Shown: positions 8,217 to 16,815, counted from the stretch's first letter. The stretch is DNA of 64,000 nucleotides from an uncultured Oscillospiraceae bacterium (GCA_947626315.1 CANQRQ010000006.1:45522-109521); one strand, 5' to 3'. Translations and numbers: made by a program. Notes: generated by a model from the sequence alone, not told the origin.

Positions 8217-8693
8217 CTAGCGGAAGCGCCTGCGCCAGACAGCATAGAGGCCTACGGCCAGGGTGACGAACACCAGGCCCATCACCGGCCAGCAGACGGC
8301 GTTGAAAAACCGGGCGCCGTTAAAGAGGATCAGCAGCTCCATCGCGGCAAAGAGGGCCACCACCTCCAGCTTCAGCGTCACCAGCAGGGTCTTTACCGCG
8401 CTGTACACCGGGATCTCCCGCCCGTAGGGGACAGAGAAGGGCATGTTCCAGGACCTGGGGTTCAGGCGGGTAACAAAGCTCATAATCAGCCACAGGAGCA
8501 GAGAGAAGCCTGGGAACATGAACACGGTCCAGCGGCTGCCCCAGCCGTCCGCCTCCCCCGCCATGTTGAAATGAGTGGGCATGGGGTCCGGCAGGCGGCT
8601 CCAGAGCAGCACCGGCAGCAGGATCTGCAGCAGCAGGACCAGCAGGCAGAGGATCTCCAGCACCAGCCGGGGAATCGTTCTCGGCAGCTTCAC
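8217..8693 (-). CDS. DUF1648-domain integral membrane protein
   Basis: This small membrane protein (158 residues) has three to four hydrophobic segments. The motif LPDPMPTHFNMAGEADGWG near residues 40-60 is the hallmark of DUF1648, the N-terminal part of SdpI-like proteins. A GTG at 8693 is chosen because the GGAGGTG ribosome site sits 7 nt before it; the longer GTG at 8702 would overlap that site. It is the last gene of the operon SPFH - ribbon-helix-helix - DUF1648. Its function is unknown; SdpI relatives sense or protect the membrane. Confidence 0.85.
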   Translation of the reverse strand: MKLPRTIPRLVLEILCLLVLLLQILLPVLLWSRLPDPMPTHFNMAGEADGWGSRWTVFMFPGFSLLLWLIMSFVTRLNPRSWNMPFSVPYGREIPVYSAVKTLLVTLKLEVVALFAAMELLILFNGARFFNAVCWPVMGLVFVTLAVGLYAVWRRRFR

Positions 8694-8705
8694 AGGGCGC
8701 ACCTC

Positions 8706-8909
8706 CTATTCAATGTCCAGCTCCAGGGGCTTGTCGATCTCGTCGGACACATATTTGCCGTTTTTCTTCCGCTGGCGGACGCACTCGGTGAGCAGGTACT
8801 CGATCTGCCCGTTGATGGAGCGGAAGTCGTCCTCCGCCCAGGCGGCGATGGCGTTATACAGCTTGGGGGACAGGCGCAGTGGGACCTGCTTTTTGGCGTT
8901 GTCGGCCAT
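8706..8909 (-). CDS. Arc-like ribbon-helix-helix DNA-binding protein
   Basis: This 67-residue protein has the beta-strand [20 protein letters not shown] and a following helix ([15 protein letters not shown]), the plan of Arc/CopG ribbon-helix-helix repressors that bind DNA as dimers on tandem short repeats. It starts 3 nt after the SPFH stop with no strong ribosome site of its own, so it is probably translationally coupled. It may autoregulate the operon through the GATAT repeats at 9971-9997. Confidence 0.85.
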   Translation of the reverse strand: MADNAKKQVPLRLSPKLYNAIAAWAEDDFRSINGQIEYLLTECVRQRKKNGKYVSDEIDKPLELDIE

Positions 8910-8912
8910 GGC

Positions 8913-9947
8913 TCAGTACAGGCTGCCGGAGTTGACCACCGGCTGGGCGTCCCGGTTGCCGCAGAGGACCACCAGCAGATTGGAGACCATGGCGGCCTTC
9001 CGCTCCTCGTCCAGCTCCACGGTGTGATTCTCGCTGAGCCGCTCCAGGGCCATCTCCACCATGCCCACGGCCCCGTCCACAATCATCTTCCGGGCGTCGA
9101 TGATGGCGCTGGCCTGCTGCCGCTGGAGCATCACGGCGGCGATCTCCGGGGCGTAGGCCAGGTAGGTGATGCGGGCCTCGATGATCTCGATCCCCGCGTC
9201 GGCCACCTTCTGCTGGATCTCGTCCCGGATGCGCCGGGCCACCGTCTCGCTGGAGCCCCGGAGGCTGCCCTCGTCGGCCAGGCCGTCGCCGGTGGTGTCC
9301 ACGCCGGGGGCAATATCATAGGGGTAGATGCGCACGATGTTGCGCACGGCGCTGTCGCACTGGAGGGAGAGATATTCCTTGTAGTTGTCCACATTGAAGA
9401 CGGCCTTGGCCGTGTCCACCACCCGCCACATGACGGCGATGCCGATCTCCACAGGGTTGCCCAGGCAGTCGTTGATCTTCTGCCGGGAGTTGGAGAGGGT
9501 CATGACCTTCAGGGAGATCTTCTTGCTGGCAATCTCCGCGGCCTGGGCCTGGGCCTGGCCGTTGAACAGCTCCGCCAGGGAGCCGTTCTTGCTGCCCCCG
9601 TCCACGTCCCCGCTCTGGCTGAGCCGGGTCTTGGCCGCCGGGTTCACGGCGGTGCAGAAGGGGTTGACAAAGTAGAAGCCCTCGCCCTTCAAAGTGCCCA
9701 CATACTTGCCGAACAGGGTCAGCACCAGGGCCTCCTGGGGCTTGAGCACCTTCAGGCCCAAAAAGGGGATCCAGCCCACGCAGAGCCAGGCGATCCCCAG
9801 CACCAGCAGCGGCACGTTCCAGGGCCAGAGAGCCCCGGCCAGCCCGGCGCCAAGAAGGACCAGGCCCAGGGCGGCCAGAATCAGCAGGATGAAGAGCAGC
9901 AGCATGGCCATGCCGTTTTTCCTATTGTTTAAAACTTTCTCGGACAT
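8913..9947 (-). CDS. SPFH/band-7 membrane-anchored protein
   Basis: This 344-residue protein has two N-terminal hydrophobic helices (about residues 12-60) followed by an SPFH/band-7 domain ([20 protein letters not shown] onward) and a helical C-terminal half. SPFH proteins form cage-like oligomers in membrane microdomains. The ATG at 9947 has AGAGGTG at the right spacing and follows a strong promoter. It heads an operon with a ribbon-helix-helix regulator and a DUF1648 membrane protein, suggesting a regulated membrane-stress function (inference). Confidence 0.87.
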   Translation of the reverse strand: MSEKVLNNRKNGMAMLLLFILLILAALGLVLLGAGLAGALWPWNVPLLVLGIAWLCVGWIPFLGLKVLKPQEALVLTLFGKYVGTLKGEGFYFVNPFCTAVNPAAKTRLSQSGDVDGGSKNGSLAELFNGQAQAQAAEIASKKISLKVMTLSNSRQKINDCLGNPVEIGIAVMWRVVDTAKAVFNVDNYKEYLSLQCDSAVRNIVRIYPYDIAPGVDTTGDGLADEGSLRGSSETVARRIRDEIQQKVADAGIEIIEARITYLAYAPEIAAVMLQRQQASAIIDARKMIVDGAVGMVEMALERLSENHTVELDEERKAAMVSNLLVVLCGNRDAQPVVNSGSLY

Positions 9948-9966
9948 CGGTTTGCACCTCTTTCTA

Positions 9967-10007
9967 TTTGATATCAAAATAATATCACTATAATATCTGA
10001 TTGTCAA
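9967..10007 (-). promoter_or_regulatory. SPFH operon promoter with three phased GATAT repeats
   Basis: -35 TTGACA (10002-10007), 17-bp spacer, -10 TATTAT (9979-9984). On the minus strand GATAT occurs three times exactly 11 bp apart (plus-strand ATATC at 9971, 9982 and 9993), on one face of the helix, and the last copy forms the palindrome TTTGATATCAAA (9967-9978). This is a candidate operator for the ribbon-helix-helix protein of the same operon. Confidence 0.7.
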
Positions 10008-10037
10008 GACCCTCCCGCTGTCTTTTTGCGGTTTTTC

Positions 10038-10107
10038 TTGCAAAATCCCCGATGATTGCTTATACTATCCTATAGCCGCTCCGCGGCAGCAGAAAGCCGC
10101 GGAGCGC
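10038..10107 (+). promoter_or_regulatory. Promoter and leader hairpin of the DUF6273 lipoprotein gene
   Basis: -35 TTGCAA (10038-10043), 17-bp spacer, -10 TATACT (10061-10066). The leader then forms a strong hairpin, CGCTCCGCGGC / GCCGCGGAGCG (about 10078-10107), before the ribosome site. Confidence 0.65.
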
Positions 10108-10136
10108 GAGTGTATGTAAGAAGTGAGGACAGAGAG

Positions 10137-11150
10137 ATGAAAAACCGTTTCCTTTCCCTTGTTTTGGCGCTGGGCCTGTGCCTGTCCGCCGCCGCCTGTC
10201 AGATGATCCTTCCCGAGCCCACTCCCTCCCCCGAGGAGGTGCAGTACGGCCAGGCCCAGGCCGCCTATGACGCCGGGAACTATGTGGAGGCCCGGGATCT
10301 CTATGCCGGGCTGGGGGACTATGAGGACAGCGCAGCAAAGGTGGCGGAGCTGGACAGCCTCATTGAGCTGGAGACCCGCTATAACGACGCCGCGGCGGCC
10401 CTGGAGGCCGGGGATCACCTGGCGGCCTACCGCGCCTTTACCGCCCTGGGCGATTACCGGGACAGCCCGGAGAAGCTGGCGGAGGCGGCCTCCGCGCCCG
10501 CCGTCAGCGAGCTTTTAGCCGCCAGGGATGCGGAAATTGACGATATCATCGTCTTTGGCGAATACGAGCAGGACAACGACCTGGAAAACGGCCAGGAGCC
10601 CCTGGAGTGGATGGTTCTGGACAAGCAGGACGGCAAGGTCTTCCTGATCAGCCGTTACGGGCTGGACGCCGAGCCCTACAACGCTCCCCAGGAGGAGACC
10701 ACCTGGGAAAACTGCACGCTGCGGGCCTGGCTCAACGGGGAGTTTATGGACCTGGCCTTCACGCCTGAGCACCAGGCCATGATCGCGGAGACCCAGATCG
10801 TCAACGAGGACAACGAGTACTTTTCCTGCGACGCGGGCAACGACACGGTGGACAAGGTCTACCTGATGAGCATGCATGAAGTGGAGCTCTACTTCCCCGA
10901 GTATATGGACAACTGGACCGTCGCCACCCCCTATGCCCAGGCCCACGGTTCCGTCGCCAACTGGCACGAGATGATGCCGGAATACGGCAACACCTGGTGG
11001 TGGACCCGCACCCCCGGCAACGGGAATCTGTTTGCCGTGATCGTGGAGTCCAGCGGCAAGATCAAGATCCAGGGGGACTATGTGTTCCGTCCCTACGGCT
11101 GTGACCGGCCGGTGATGTGGATCGACACTTCCCTGCTGGACGCGGAATAA
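10137..11150 (+). CDS. Putative lipoprotein with DUF6273 domain
   Basis: This 337-residue protein has an N-terminal export signal (MKNRFLSLVLALG...AAAC) ending in a probable lipidation Cys, then a proline-rich spacer. Two repeats of the type AYDAGNYVEARDLYAGLGDY, TPR-like, span about residues 40-115. A C-terminal DUF6273 domain follows (WMVLDKQDGKVFLISRYGLD; ENCTLRAWLNGEF), common in clostridial surface proteins and related in fold to sulfatase-modifying-factor/lectin-like domains. The ATG at 10137 fits the signal peptide better than upstream starts. It probably faces the cell exterior; ligand unknown. Confidence 0.8.
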   Translation: MKNRFLSLVLALGLCLSAAACQMILPEPTPSPEEVQYGQAQAAYDAGNYVEARDLYAGLGDYEDSAAKVAELDSLIELETRYNDAAAALEAGDHLAAYRAFTALGDYRDSPEKLAEAASAPAVSELLAARDAEIDDIIVFGEYEQDNDLENGQEPLEWMVLDKQDGKVFLISRYGLDAEPYNAPQEETTWENCTLRAWLNGEFMDLAFTPEHQAMIAETQIVNEDNEYFSCDAGNDTVDKVYLMSMHEVELYFPEYMDNWTVATPYAQAHGSVANWHEMMPEYGNTWWWTRTPGNGNLFAVIVESSGKIKIQGDYVFRPYGCDRPVMWIDTSLLDAE

Positions 11151-11171
11151 ATTTGCGAAGGGGGTACGAGG

Positions 11172-12269
11172 TTGGAAAACAGGACGGCCCGCAGCGGCGT
11201 AATTGATTTCTGGCGTCTGGTCTTCGCCCTTTTGATTCTGCTCCACCACTCCTATCATCTGGCCGATGTGCCCGATCCGCTCTTCAAGGGCGGGATCATC
11301 GGCGTGGAGTTTTTCCTCCTGGTGTCCGGCTTTTTGATGGTCCGCTCCGCCGAAAGGGAGGAAGAGGGCAGCATCGGCCGGCGGACGAACCGCTTTCTCC
11401 GCCGGAAATATCTCCGGCTGCTGCCCACGGTCCTGCTGGGCTGGGCTCTGGCCATGGGGATCACGGCGGCGCTCTGCCGCTCCGGTCTCCGCACTCTGGC
11501 GCTGGACGCCATCCAGAGCCTGTGGCAGCTGCTGTCGGTCTATCATTACGGCATTGACGGCTTTGTGTACAACTGGCCTTTGTGGTATCTGTTCGCCCTT
11601 TTGACGGCGCAGCTGGCCCTCTATCCCCTGCTGCTGAAGAACCGGGACGGCTTCCTGTATATTCTCGCGCCGCTCCTGGCCATTTTGTGCTACGGCTACT
11701 TATATAAAAACTTTATGACCCTGCGGCCCGCGGGGCGCTGGCTGGACCTCTGCTACCTGGGTTTGGTCCGGGCGGTGGCTGGGGTCTGCCTGGGGGCCGT
11801 CTGCTTCCGGCTCTGCGCCGCCCTCTCCCGGCTCCGGTTTACGCCCCTGGCCCGGGGGCTCCTCACGGCGGTGGAGCTGGGCTGCTATCTCATCGTGGTC
11901 CTGGCCGCCAATGCCGATCTGCGGGAGGACTTCTGGGAGTTTTACCAGGTCCCGCTGCTGGCCCTGGCCGTGTCCATCAGCTTCAGCAGTCAAAGTTACT
12001 GCGCCCGCCTGATTCCGCCCCGGCTGGGGCAGTGGCTGGGCCGCTTCAGCTTCGCGCTGTACCTGAGCCACATGTGCTGGGCGGCCAATCTGAGCAAGGT
12101 CCTGCCCGGCCTGGGCTACGGGCAGCTCGTGCCCCTGTATCTCCTGGCCTCTGCGGCCACGGCCCTTGTGCTGCTGGGCCTGGAAGGGCTGTGCCGCCGC
12201 TTTGGCCCCGCCCTGCTGAACCGGCTGCGCCGGAGCTGCCTCGCTGAGACAAATACACAGGAGCTATAA
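11172..12269 (+). CDS. Acyltransferase-3 family integral membrane protein
   Basis: This 365-residue protein has about ten hydrophobic helices. The N-terminal motif RSGVIDFWRLVFALLILLHHS, with the His pair in helix 1, is typical of acyltransferase family 3 (OafA/YrhL type) enzymes that acylate exported sugars. It starts at TTG (11172) after AAGGGGG, 21 bp past the lipoprotein stop, so the two are probably co-transcribed. The substrate is unknown. Confidence 0.85.
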   Translation: MENRTARSGVIDFWRLVFALLILLHHSYHLADVPDPLFKGGIIGVEFFLLVSGFLMVRSAEREEEGSIGRRTNRFLRRKYLRLLPTVLLGWALAMGITAALCRSGLRTLALDAIQSLWQLLSVYHYGIDGFVYNWPLWYLFALLTAQLALYPLLLKNRDGFLYILAPLLAILCYGYLYKNFMTLRPAGRWLDLCYLGLVRAVAGVCLGAVCFRLCAALSRLRFTPLARGLLTAVELGCYLIVVLAANADLREDFWEFYQVPLLALAVSISFSSQSYCARLIPPRLGQWLGRFSFALYLSHMCWAANLSKVLPGLGYGQLVPLYLLASAATALVLLGLEGLCRRFGPALLNRLRRSCLAETNTQEL

Positions 12270-12278
12270 AATATCATC

Positions 12279-12319
12279 GAAACCACCGGCTTGTCCGCAC
12301 GGCAGGCCGGTGGTTTTCA
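12279..12319 (+). terminator. Intrinsic terminator after acyltransferase gene
   Basis: AAACCACCGGC pairs with GCCGGTGGTTT, followed by a T-rich stretch. It separates this gene from the gntR promoter. Confidence 0.8.
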
Positions 12320-12370
12320 TTCTTCTTTCGCCTTTTTTTCCCTGAACAGAAAAATTTTTCTCTCTCCCCC

Positions 12371-12405
12371 TTGACAAGTCCGTTTATACTGTATATACTG
12401 TATAT
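12371..12405 (+). promoter_or_regulatory. gntR-ABC promoter with tandem operator
   Basis: -35 TTGACA (12371-12376), 17-bp spacer, -10 TATACT (12394-12399). The 9-mer TATACTGTA occurs twice in tandem (12385-12402), covering the -10, each copy containing the odd palindrome ATAC-T-GTAT. This fits an autoregulated YtrA-type GntR repressor. Confidence 0.75.
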
Positions 12406-12430
12406 GAGCAGTAAAGTCTGGAGGTACCCC

Positions 12431-12805
12431 ATGACCATTCTGATCGACAACCGCAGCGGCCAACCCATTTACGAACAGATTTTCAGCCAGATCAAGGCCC
12501 AGATCATCGGCGGAAGCCTGGAGGAGGACCAGCCGCTCCCCTCCATCCGCAGCCTGGCCAAGGACCTGCGCATCAGCGTCATTACCACCAAGCGGGCCTA
12601 TGACGAGCTGGAGAACGCGGGCTTTATCTACACTGTGGCCGGGAAGGGCTGCTTTGTAGCGGCCCGGAACACGGAGCTGATCCGGGAGGAGCATCTGCGG
12701 CAGCTGGAGGAACATCTGACCGAGGTCCGGCGACTGGCCGGTCTCTGCGGCCTGAGCCGGCAGGACATCAACGACATGCTGAACATACTGGAGGATGAGA
12801 CATGA
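12431..12805 (+). CDS. GntR-family regulator, YtrA subfamily
   Basis: This short GntR regulator (124 residues) has the winged helix RSGQPIYEQIFSQIKAQII...PLPSIRSLAKDLRISVITTKRAYDELE followed by only about 50 residues of helix, without a ligand-binding UTRA or FCD domain. That is characteristic of YtrA-type regulators, which head ABC operons. The ATG at 12431 is preceded by GGAGG at 7 nt. Its stop overlaps the start of the ATPase gene (ATGA). It is expected to repress the four-gene operon via the operator at 12385-12402. Confidence 0.9.
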   Translation: MTILIDNRSGQPIYEQIFSQIKAQIIGGSLEEDQPLPSIRSLAKDLRISVITTKRAYDELENAGFIYTVAGKGCFVAARNTELIREEHLRQLEEHLTEVRRLAGLCGLSRQDINDMLNILEDET

Positions 12806-13650
12806 GCCTGGCTATTGAGATACGCGGCCTGGAGAAGCATTATAAGGACTTTGACCTGAAGCTGGATCTGGAGCTGCCGGAGGGCTGCATTTTGGGCCTG
12901 GTGGGCGAGAACGGGGCCGGCAAGACTACCGCTATTAAGTGCCTTTTGGGGCTGGTCCGGCCGGAGGCCGGGCAGATCCGGGTCCTGGGCCGGGAGGCAG
13001 TTTCGGCTCGGGAGGATGTGGGCCTGGTATTGGAGCCGACGGCCTTCCCCGAGAGCATGAACGCCCGGCAGATCGGCAAAATTCTCTCCGGCGTCTACCG
13101 CAGCTGGGACGCGGCGGCTTACGCCTCCCTGTTGGAGCGGCTGCGGGTGCCCGGGGAGAAGCCCCTGAAAGACCTGAGCCGGGGCAACCGGATGAAGCTG
13201 TCCATCTGCTCGGCCCTGTCCCACCACGCCCGGCTGCTGGTGCTGGATGAGCCCACCTCGGGGCTGGACCCGGTGGTCCGGGACGAGGTGGTGAATCTGC
13301 TGCTGGACTTCACACGGGACGAAGAGCACTCGGTACTGATCTCCTCCCACATCGTCAGCGACCTGGAGAAGCTCTGCGACTACATCGCCTTTCTCAAGGA
13401 CGGCCGGCTGATGCTCTGCGAGGAGAAGGACCGGCTGCTGGAGGAGTACCGCCTGGTCCAGTGCGCCCCGGAAGAGCTGGCGCGGATCGACCCGGCCCTC
13501 ATCAAGGGCCGGCGAGAGACGGACTACGGCGTCAGCGCCCTGGTGCCGGAGGCCGCCGTCCCGGCGGGGATGCACAGCGCCCCGGTTGATATTGAGGAAC
13601 TCTTCGTCCTCATGGCCTCGGGGACGAAAAAGGAGGGCGGAGAACGGTGA
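12802..13650 (+). CDS. ABC transporter ATP-binding protein (YtrB-like)
   Basis: This 282-residue ATPase has Walker A GENGAGKTT near residue 37, the signature LSRGNRMK near 130, Walker B LLVLDEPTSGLD near 150 and the H-loop SSHI. It pairs with the ABC-2-type permease at 13887. In related GntR-controlled systems the transporter responds to envelope stress or cell-wall antibiotics (family knowledge). A small zinc-ribbon gene is inserted between the ATPase and permease genes with a GTGA overlap. Confidence 0.92.
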   Translation: MSLAIEIRGLEKHYKDFDLKLDLELPEGCILGLVGENGAGKTTAIKCLLGLVRPEAGQIRVLGREAVSAREDVGLVLEPTAFPESMNARQIGKILSGVYRSWDAAAYASLLERLRVPGEKPLKDLSRGNRMKLSICSALSHHARLLVLDEPTSGLDPVVRDEVVNLLLDFTRDEEHSVLISSHIVSDLEKLCDYIAFLKDGRLMLCEEKDRLLEEYRLVQCAPEELARIDPALIKGRRETDYGVSALVPEAAVPAGMHSAPVDIEELFVLMASGTKKEGGER

Positions 13651-13868
13651 AAGACGGCCGCCCCTGCCCAAAATGCGGCGCCCGGGAGATCCTCCGGGTG
13701 CCCGACAACCCCGCCCGCCACGCCAGCGGGAACAACATCTACACCTCCCGCCTCACTTTGGCGGGGAAGGTTCCCGTCATCCGCTATGTATGTCTGAACT
13801 GCGGCTATACGGAGAACTGGGTGGAGCAGTCCGCCCAGCGCCAAGAGCTCCGCCGCAGCTTTATCTAA
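13647..13868 (+). CDS. Small zinc-ribbon protein
   Basis: This 73-residue protein carries two CxxC knuckles, CPKCG near residue 7 and CLNCG near residue 50, separated by about 40 residues: a zinc-ribbon plan. It starts at GTG overlapping the ABC ATPase stop (GTGA) and ends 18 bp before the permease, so it belongs to the gntR-ABC operon. No function is known; the position suggests an accessory or sensing role for the transporter (inference). Confidence 0.75.
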   Translation: MKDGRPCPKCGAREILRVPDNPARHASGNNIYTSRLTLAGKVPVIRYVCLNCGYTENWVEQSAQRQELRRSFI

Positions 13869-13886
13869 GAAAGGAGTTGGCAAACT

Positions 13887-14516
13887 ATGAAGGGTTTGAT
13901 ATGGAAGGACCTGGTCCTGGTCTGGAAGACCTATAAGACCTACGTGATCCTCACCCTGGTTTTTCTGATCGCGGGCAACTTTTCCGACAACGGCTTCATC
14001 GCCCTCTACCCTGCCTGGGTCGTGGGTCTTATCGTGATGAACCTGATCAACATGGACGAGAGGTCCGGCTGGAACGTGTACAGCGCGGCCCTGCCTCTGT
14101 CCCGGGCCCAGCTGGTCTCCGCCAAGTACCTGGTGATGCTGGTGCTGTCCCTGGGCACGGCGCTGCTGTACCTGCTGATCCAGGGCGGCTGGGCCCTCTG
14201 GCAGGGCAGCGACCTGGACGCTTTTCTCCTGCATCTGCCCATGATCCTGACCGTGATGCTGCTGTGGCCGGCCATCATGCTGCCCTGCGTGCTGAAACTG
14301 GGCTACAGCCGGGGCTCTACGGCCTATATCTTAGTGGCGGGCGTCCTCTTCGGCGTCCTGATGGGCGGGGTGAGCCTGCTGGATTTTGTGACAGACGGCG
14401 GGACCGCGTCATTTCCGCGCCTCGCCCTGCTCTACGCCATGCCCCTGGCCACCGCCGTGCTCTTCGGCCTGTCCTGGCTGCTGTCGGTGCGGATCTACCG
14501 GAAAAAGGAGTTTTGA
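13887..14516 (+). CDS. ABC-2-type permease subunit
   Basis: This 209-residue protein has six predicted membrane helices. It begins MKGLIWKDLVLVWKTYKTYV, with the short cytoplasmic amphipathic start usual in ABC-2 permeases of GntR-ABC operons. A good ribosome site (AAGGAG) lies 7 nt upstream. It is the membrane partner of the ATPase at 12802. Confidence 0.85.
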   Translation: MKGLIWKDLVLVWKTYKTYVILTLVFLIAGNFSDNGFIALYPAWVVGLIVMNLINMDERSGWNVYSAALPLSRAQLVSAKYLVMLVLSLGTALLYLLIQGGWALWQGSDLDAFLLHLPMILTVMLLWPAIMLPCVLKLGYSRGSTAYILVAGVLFGVLMGGVSLLDFVTDGGTASFPRLALLYAMPLATAVLFGLSWLLSVRIYRKKEF

Positions 14517-14567
14517 TCTTAATCAAATCCTAAGCTTTTGCTCGGTTTTTTCTTAAAGGGCTCTTCT

Positions 14568-14608
14568 CTATAATGGACGGCGTAAGGGGGCATGTCCCCG
14601 CGCCGTCC
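14568..14608 (+). promoter_or_regulatory. -10 element and leader hairpin before the glycosyltransferase
   Basis: A TATAAT at about 14568-14573 is followed by the hairpin GGACGGCG...GGGG-CATGT-CCCC...CGCCGTCC (14574-14608). No clear -35 is seen. The hairpin lacks a T-tract, so it is more likely a leader structure than a terminator. Confidence 0.45.
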
Positions 14609-14646
14609 ATTGTTCTGCCGCCCCGCGCGGTGAAAGAGAGGCCTGT

Positions 14647-15900
14647 ATGCGCGCTGTTGAGCTTTTTAACCTGACGGTTTTGCTGCTGTTCCTGCTGTGC
14701 TATTCCTATCAGCTTCTGTACATCCCCGTGGCCCTGCTGGGCCGCCCCCGGGCCCACGCCCCGGCCCGGCTCCACCACTACGCGGTGCTGATCGCCGCCC
14801 GGAACGAGCAGGCGGTGATCGGCCAGCTGCTGGACAGCCTCCGGGCCCAGGACTACCCGGCGGAGCTGCTGGACCTGTTCGTGGTGGCGGACAACTGCCA
14901 GGACGGCACCGCCGCCGTCGCCCGGCGGCACGGGGCCGTTGTCTACGAGCGCTTTGACAGCAGCCGCACCGGCAAGGGCTACGCCCTGGACTATCTGCTC
15001 CGCTGCATCCGGCGGGACCGGGGCGCGGACCGCTACGACGGCTACTTCGTCTTTGACGCGGACAACGTCCTGGCCCCGGACTACATCCGGCAGATGAACC
15101 GGAGCTTCTCCGACGGCTGGGAGATCGTCACCAGCTACCGGAACTCCAAAAACTACGGGGACAACTGGATCTCCGCCGGCTACGCCCTCTGGTTCCTCCG
15201 GGACAGCCGCTATCTCAACTACCCCCGGATGCTCCTGGGCGTAAGCTGCGTGGTGGCGGGGACGGGCTTCCTCTTCTCCCGGGAGGTGCTGCGCCGCTGC
15301 GGCGGCTGGCGCTTCTTCCTGCTGACGGAGGACACCCAGTTCACCGTGGACAACATCCTCCGGGGCGTCCGGATCGGCTACTGCCCGGAGGCGGTGCTGT
15401 ACGACGAGCAGCCCCGCTCCTTCCGTCAGTCCTGGCGGCAGCGGCTGCGCTGGTGCCGGGGCTATCTCCAGGTCTTCCGGCGCTACGGCGGCCGGCTGCT
15501 CCGGGGCATCTTCAGCCGCGCCTCCCTGAGCTGCTACGACATGACCATGAGCATCATGCCCGCCGCGGTGCTGACGGGCCTGAGCGCGGCGGTGAACCTG
15601 GCGGCGGCGCTGCTGAACTTCCTGGCCGGGCGGGATCTGAGCGCCCTGGCCCTGTCCGTGCTCCAGCTGGGCTGGAATCTGTACGTCACTCTGTTTTTCA
15701 TCGGCGCCCTGACCACCGCCACGGAGTGGAAGCGGATTCGCTGCGGCGCCGGGAAAAAGCTGCTCTACACCTTCACCTTTCCCCTCTTTATGTTCAGCTA
15801 TGTGCCCATCTGCATCGCCTCTCTGTTCACCCCTGTCCAGTGGCAGCCCATCCGCCACGACCGGAGCCTGAGCCTGGAAGAGATCCAGGCGGGAAGCTAA
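14647..15900 (+). CDS. Membrane glycosyltransferase, family 2
   Basis: This 417-residue protein has one N-terminal membrane helix, then a GT2 catalytic domain: LIAARNEQAVIG near residue 50, the VADNCQDGT motif near 80, FDADN (DxD) near 137, the TEDT acceptor site near 225 and QRLRW (QxxRW) near 265. Three C-terminal membrane helices follow (about 295-400). This architecture is that of processive or polysaccharide-building transferases. It stands alone between a leader hairpin and a terminator, so the sugar and acceptor cannot be inferred. Confidence 0.88.
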   Translation: MRAVELFNLTVLLLFLLCYSYQLLYIPVALLGRPRAHAPARLHHYAVLIAARNEQAVIGQLLDSLRAQDYPAELLDLFVVADNCQDGTAAVARRHGAVVYERFDSSRTGKGYALDYLLRCIRRDRGADRYDGYFVFDADNVLAPDYIRQMNRSFSDGWEIVTSYRNSKNYGDNWISAGYALWFLRDSRYLNYPRMLLGVSCVVAGTGFLFSREVLRRCGGWRFFLLTEDTQFTVDNILRGVRIGYCPEAVLYDEQPRSFRQSWRQRLRWCRGYLQVFRRYGGRLLRGIFSRASLSCYDMTMSIMPAAVLTGLSAAVNLAAALLNFLAGRDLSALALSVLQLGWNLYVTLFFIGALTTATEWKRIRCGAGKKLLYTFTFPLFMFSYVPICIASLFTPVQWQPIRHDRSLSLEEIQAGS

Positions 15901-15915
15901 CACTTCAAATGCGAG

Positions 15916-15954
15916 CCCCCATAAAAAAACCTCCCACCGGGAGGTTTTTTTATC
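15916..15954. terminator. Bidirectional terminator
   Basis: AAAAAAACCTCCC-ACC-GGGAGGTTTTTTT serves the glycosyltransferase on plus and the unknown gene ending at 15971 on minus. Confidence 0.9.
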
Positions 15955-15970
15955 GTATAAGGGAAGCGGC

Positions 15971-16762
15971 TCAGACCATACTCCGATAATCTTCGCAGTT
16001 GTTGATGCAGTCCGGCGGGAAGAACTCCTCCATGGGGAAGCGGATGCGGCTGAAGAGGGTGCAGGGATCGTCCTCCGTAGCGCCGGGGCACTCCTTGTCG
16101 GGCATGCTGTAATCGTAGGCGGGCACCAGCAGCTGGGTATCCCGCTCCAGGCGGATGATGCTGAACTGCCCGATGGTGACGAACCAGCGCCGGGCCGTGT
16201 CCGTCAGCACCAGGGCCTCCGGGAAGGAGGCGGAGATGAAGGCGGGGATGTTCCGCTGCTCCAGATCGGTGGGCAGCAGGCAGTCCGCGTCCACCAGCTT
16301 CATGTGCAGGGCGATGGGGTCCACGGAATTGACCACGGCGATGGGCATGTCGTCCACCCCGGTCAGGGGCAGCGGGCTCTCCGAGGAGAAGGTCTTGACG
16401 CTGGCCTCGCTGCCGAAGAGCATCACCCGCTTGTCAAAGACCGCAAGGCCCGTGACCGTCTCTCCGGCGGGGAAGGTCTCCCCGGTCACGCTGTAGAAAT
16501 AGGTGCAGTCCACGGTGTAATAGCCCCGGTTGAAGCTGACAGGCTCCACATTCACGGACACATACAGCAGCTGGGCTGCCTTCGGACGTATGCTCAGAGC
16601 GCTCTCTATGTAGGACTGGGAGCTGACGGTGGGGAAAACCCTCAGATCGTCCACGCAGTCCTTGTCTCTGCAGCTGTCAAAAATCTTCCTGGTATTGATG
16701 CTCACGGCTTCGCGGATGCTCGCCGAGCTCTCCACAGGCCCGGGCACAACTCTGTCGGGCAT
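15971..16762 (-). CDS. Conserved clostridial protein of unknown function (CRDKDC motif)
   Basis: This is a soluble protein of 263 residues without signal or membrane segments. The motif KIFDSCRDKDCVDDLRVFP near residues 27-45 is conserved in a family I recall only as hypothetical proteins of Clostridia. The rest is beta-rich and ends with an acidic and cysteine-containing tail (DKECPGATEDDPC). It is monocistronic, with an upstream region rich in hairpins (16797-16815). No function is proposed. Confidence 0.75.
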   Translation of the reverse strand: MPDRVVPGPVESSASIREAVSINTRKIFDSCRDKDCVDDLRVFPTVSSQSYIESALSIRPKAAQLLYVSVNVEPVSFNRGYYTVDCTYFYSVTGETFPAGETVTGLAVFDKRVMLFGSEASVKTFSSESPLPLTGVDDMPIAVVNSVDPIALHMKLVDADCLLPTDLEQRNIPAFISASFPEALVLTDTARRWFVTIGQFSIIRLERDTQLLVPAYDYSMPDKECPGATEDDPCTLFSRIRFPMEEFFPPDCINNCEDYRSMV

Positions 16763-16796
16763 AGTTATACCTCCTGTTGTCTGAAATGATACTAAG

Positions 16797-16815
16797 CACC
16801 GGCAAGACGCCGGTG
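16797..16815. other. Hairpin in the divergent intergenic region
   Basis: CACCGGC-AAGAC-GCCGGTG, a 7-bp perfect stem between the divergent CRDKDC and DUF4364 genes. It may be a regulatory site; nothing more can be said. Confidence 0.4.

Noticed and set aside
11172..12269. Acyltransferase-3 protein as the missing membrane half of VanT
   Set aside because: Although the VanT N-terminal domain is of this superfamily, the gene is 11 kb away in a different transcription unit with a lipoprotein gene.
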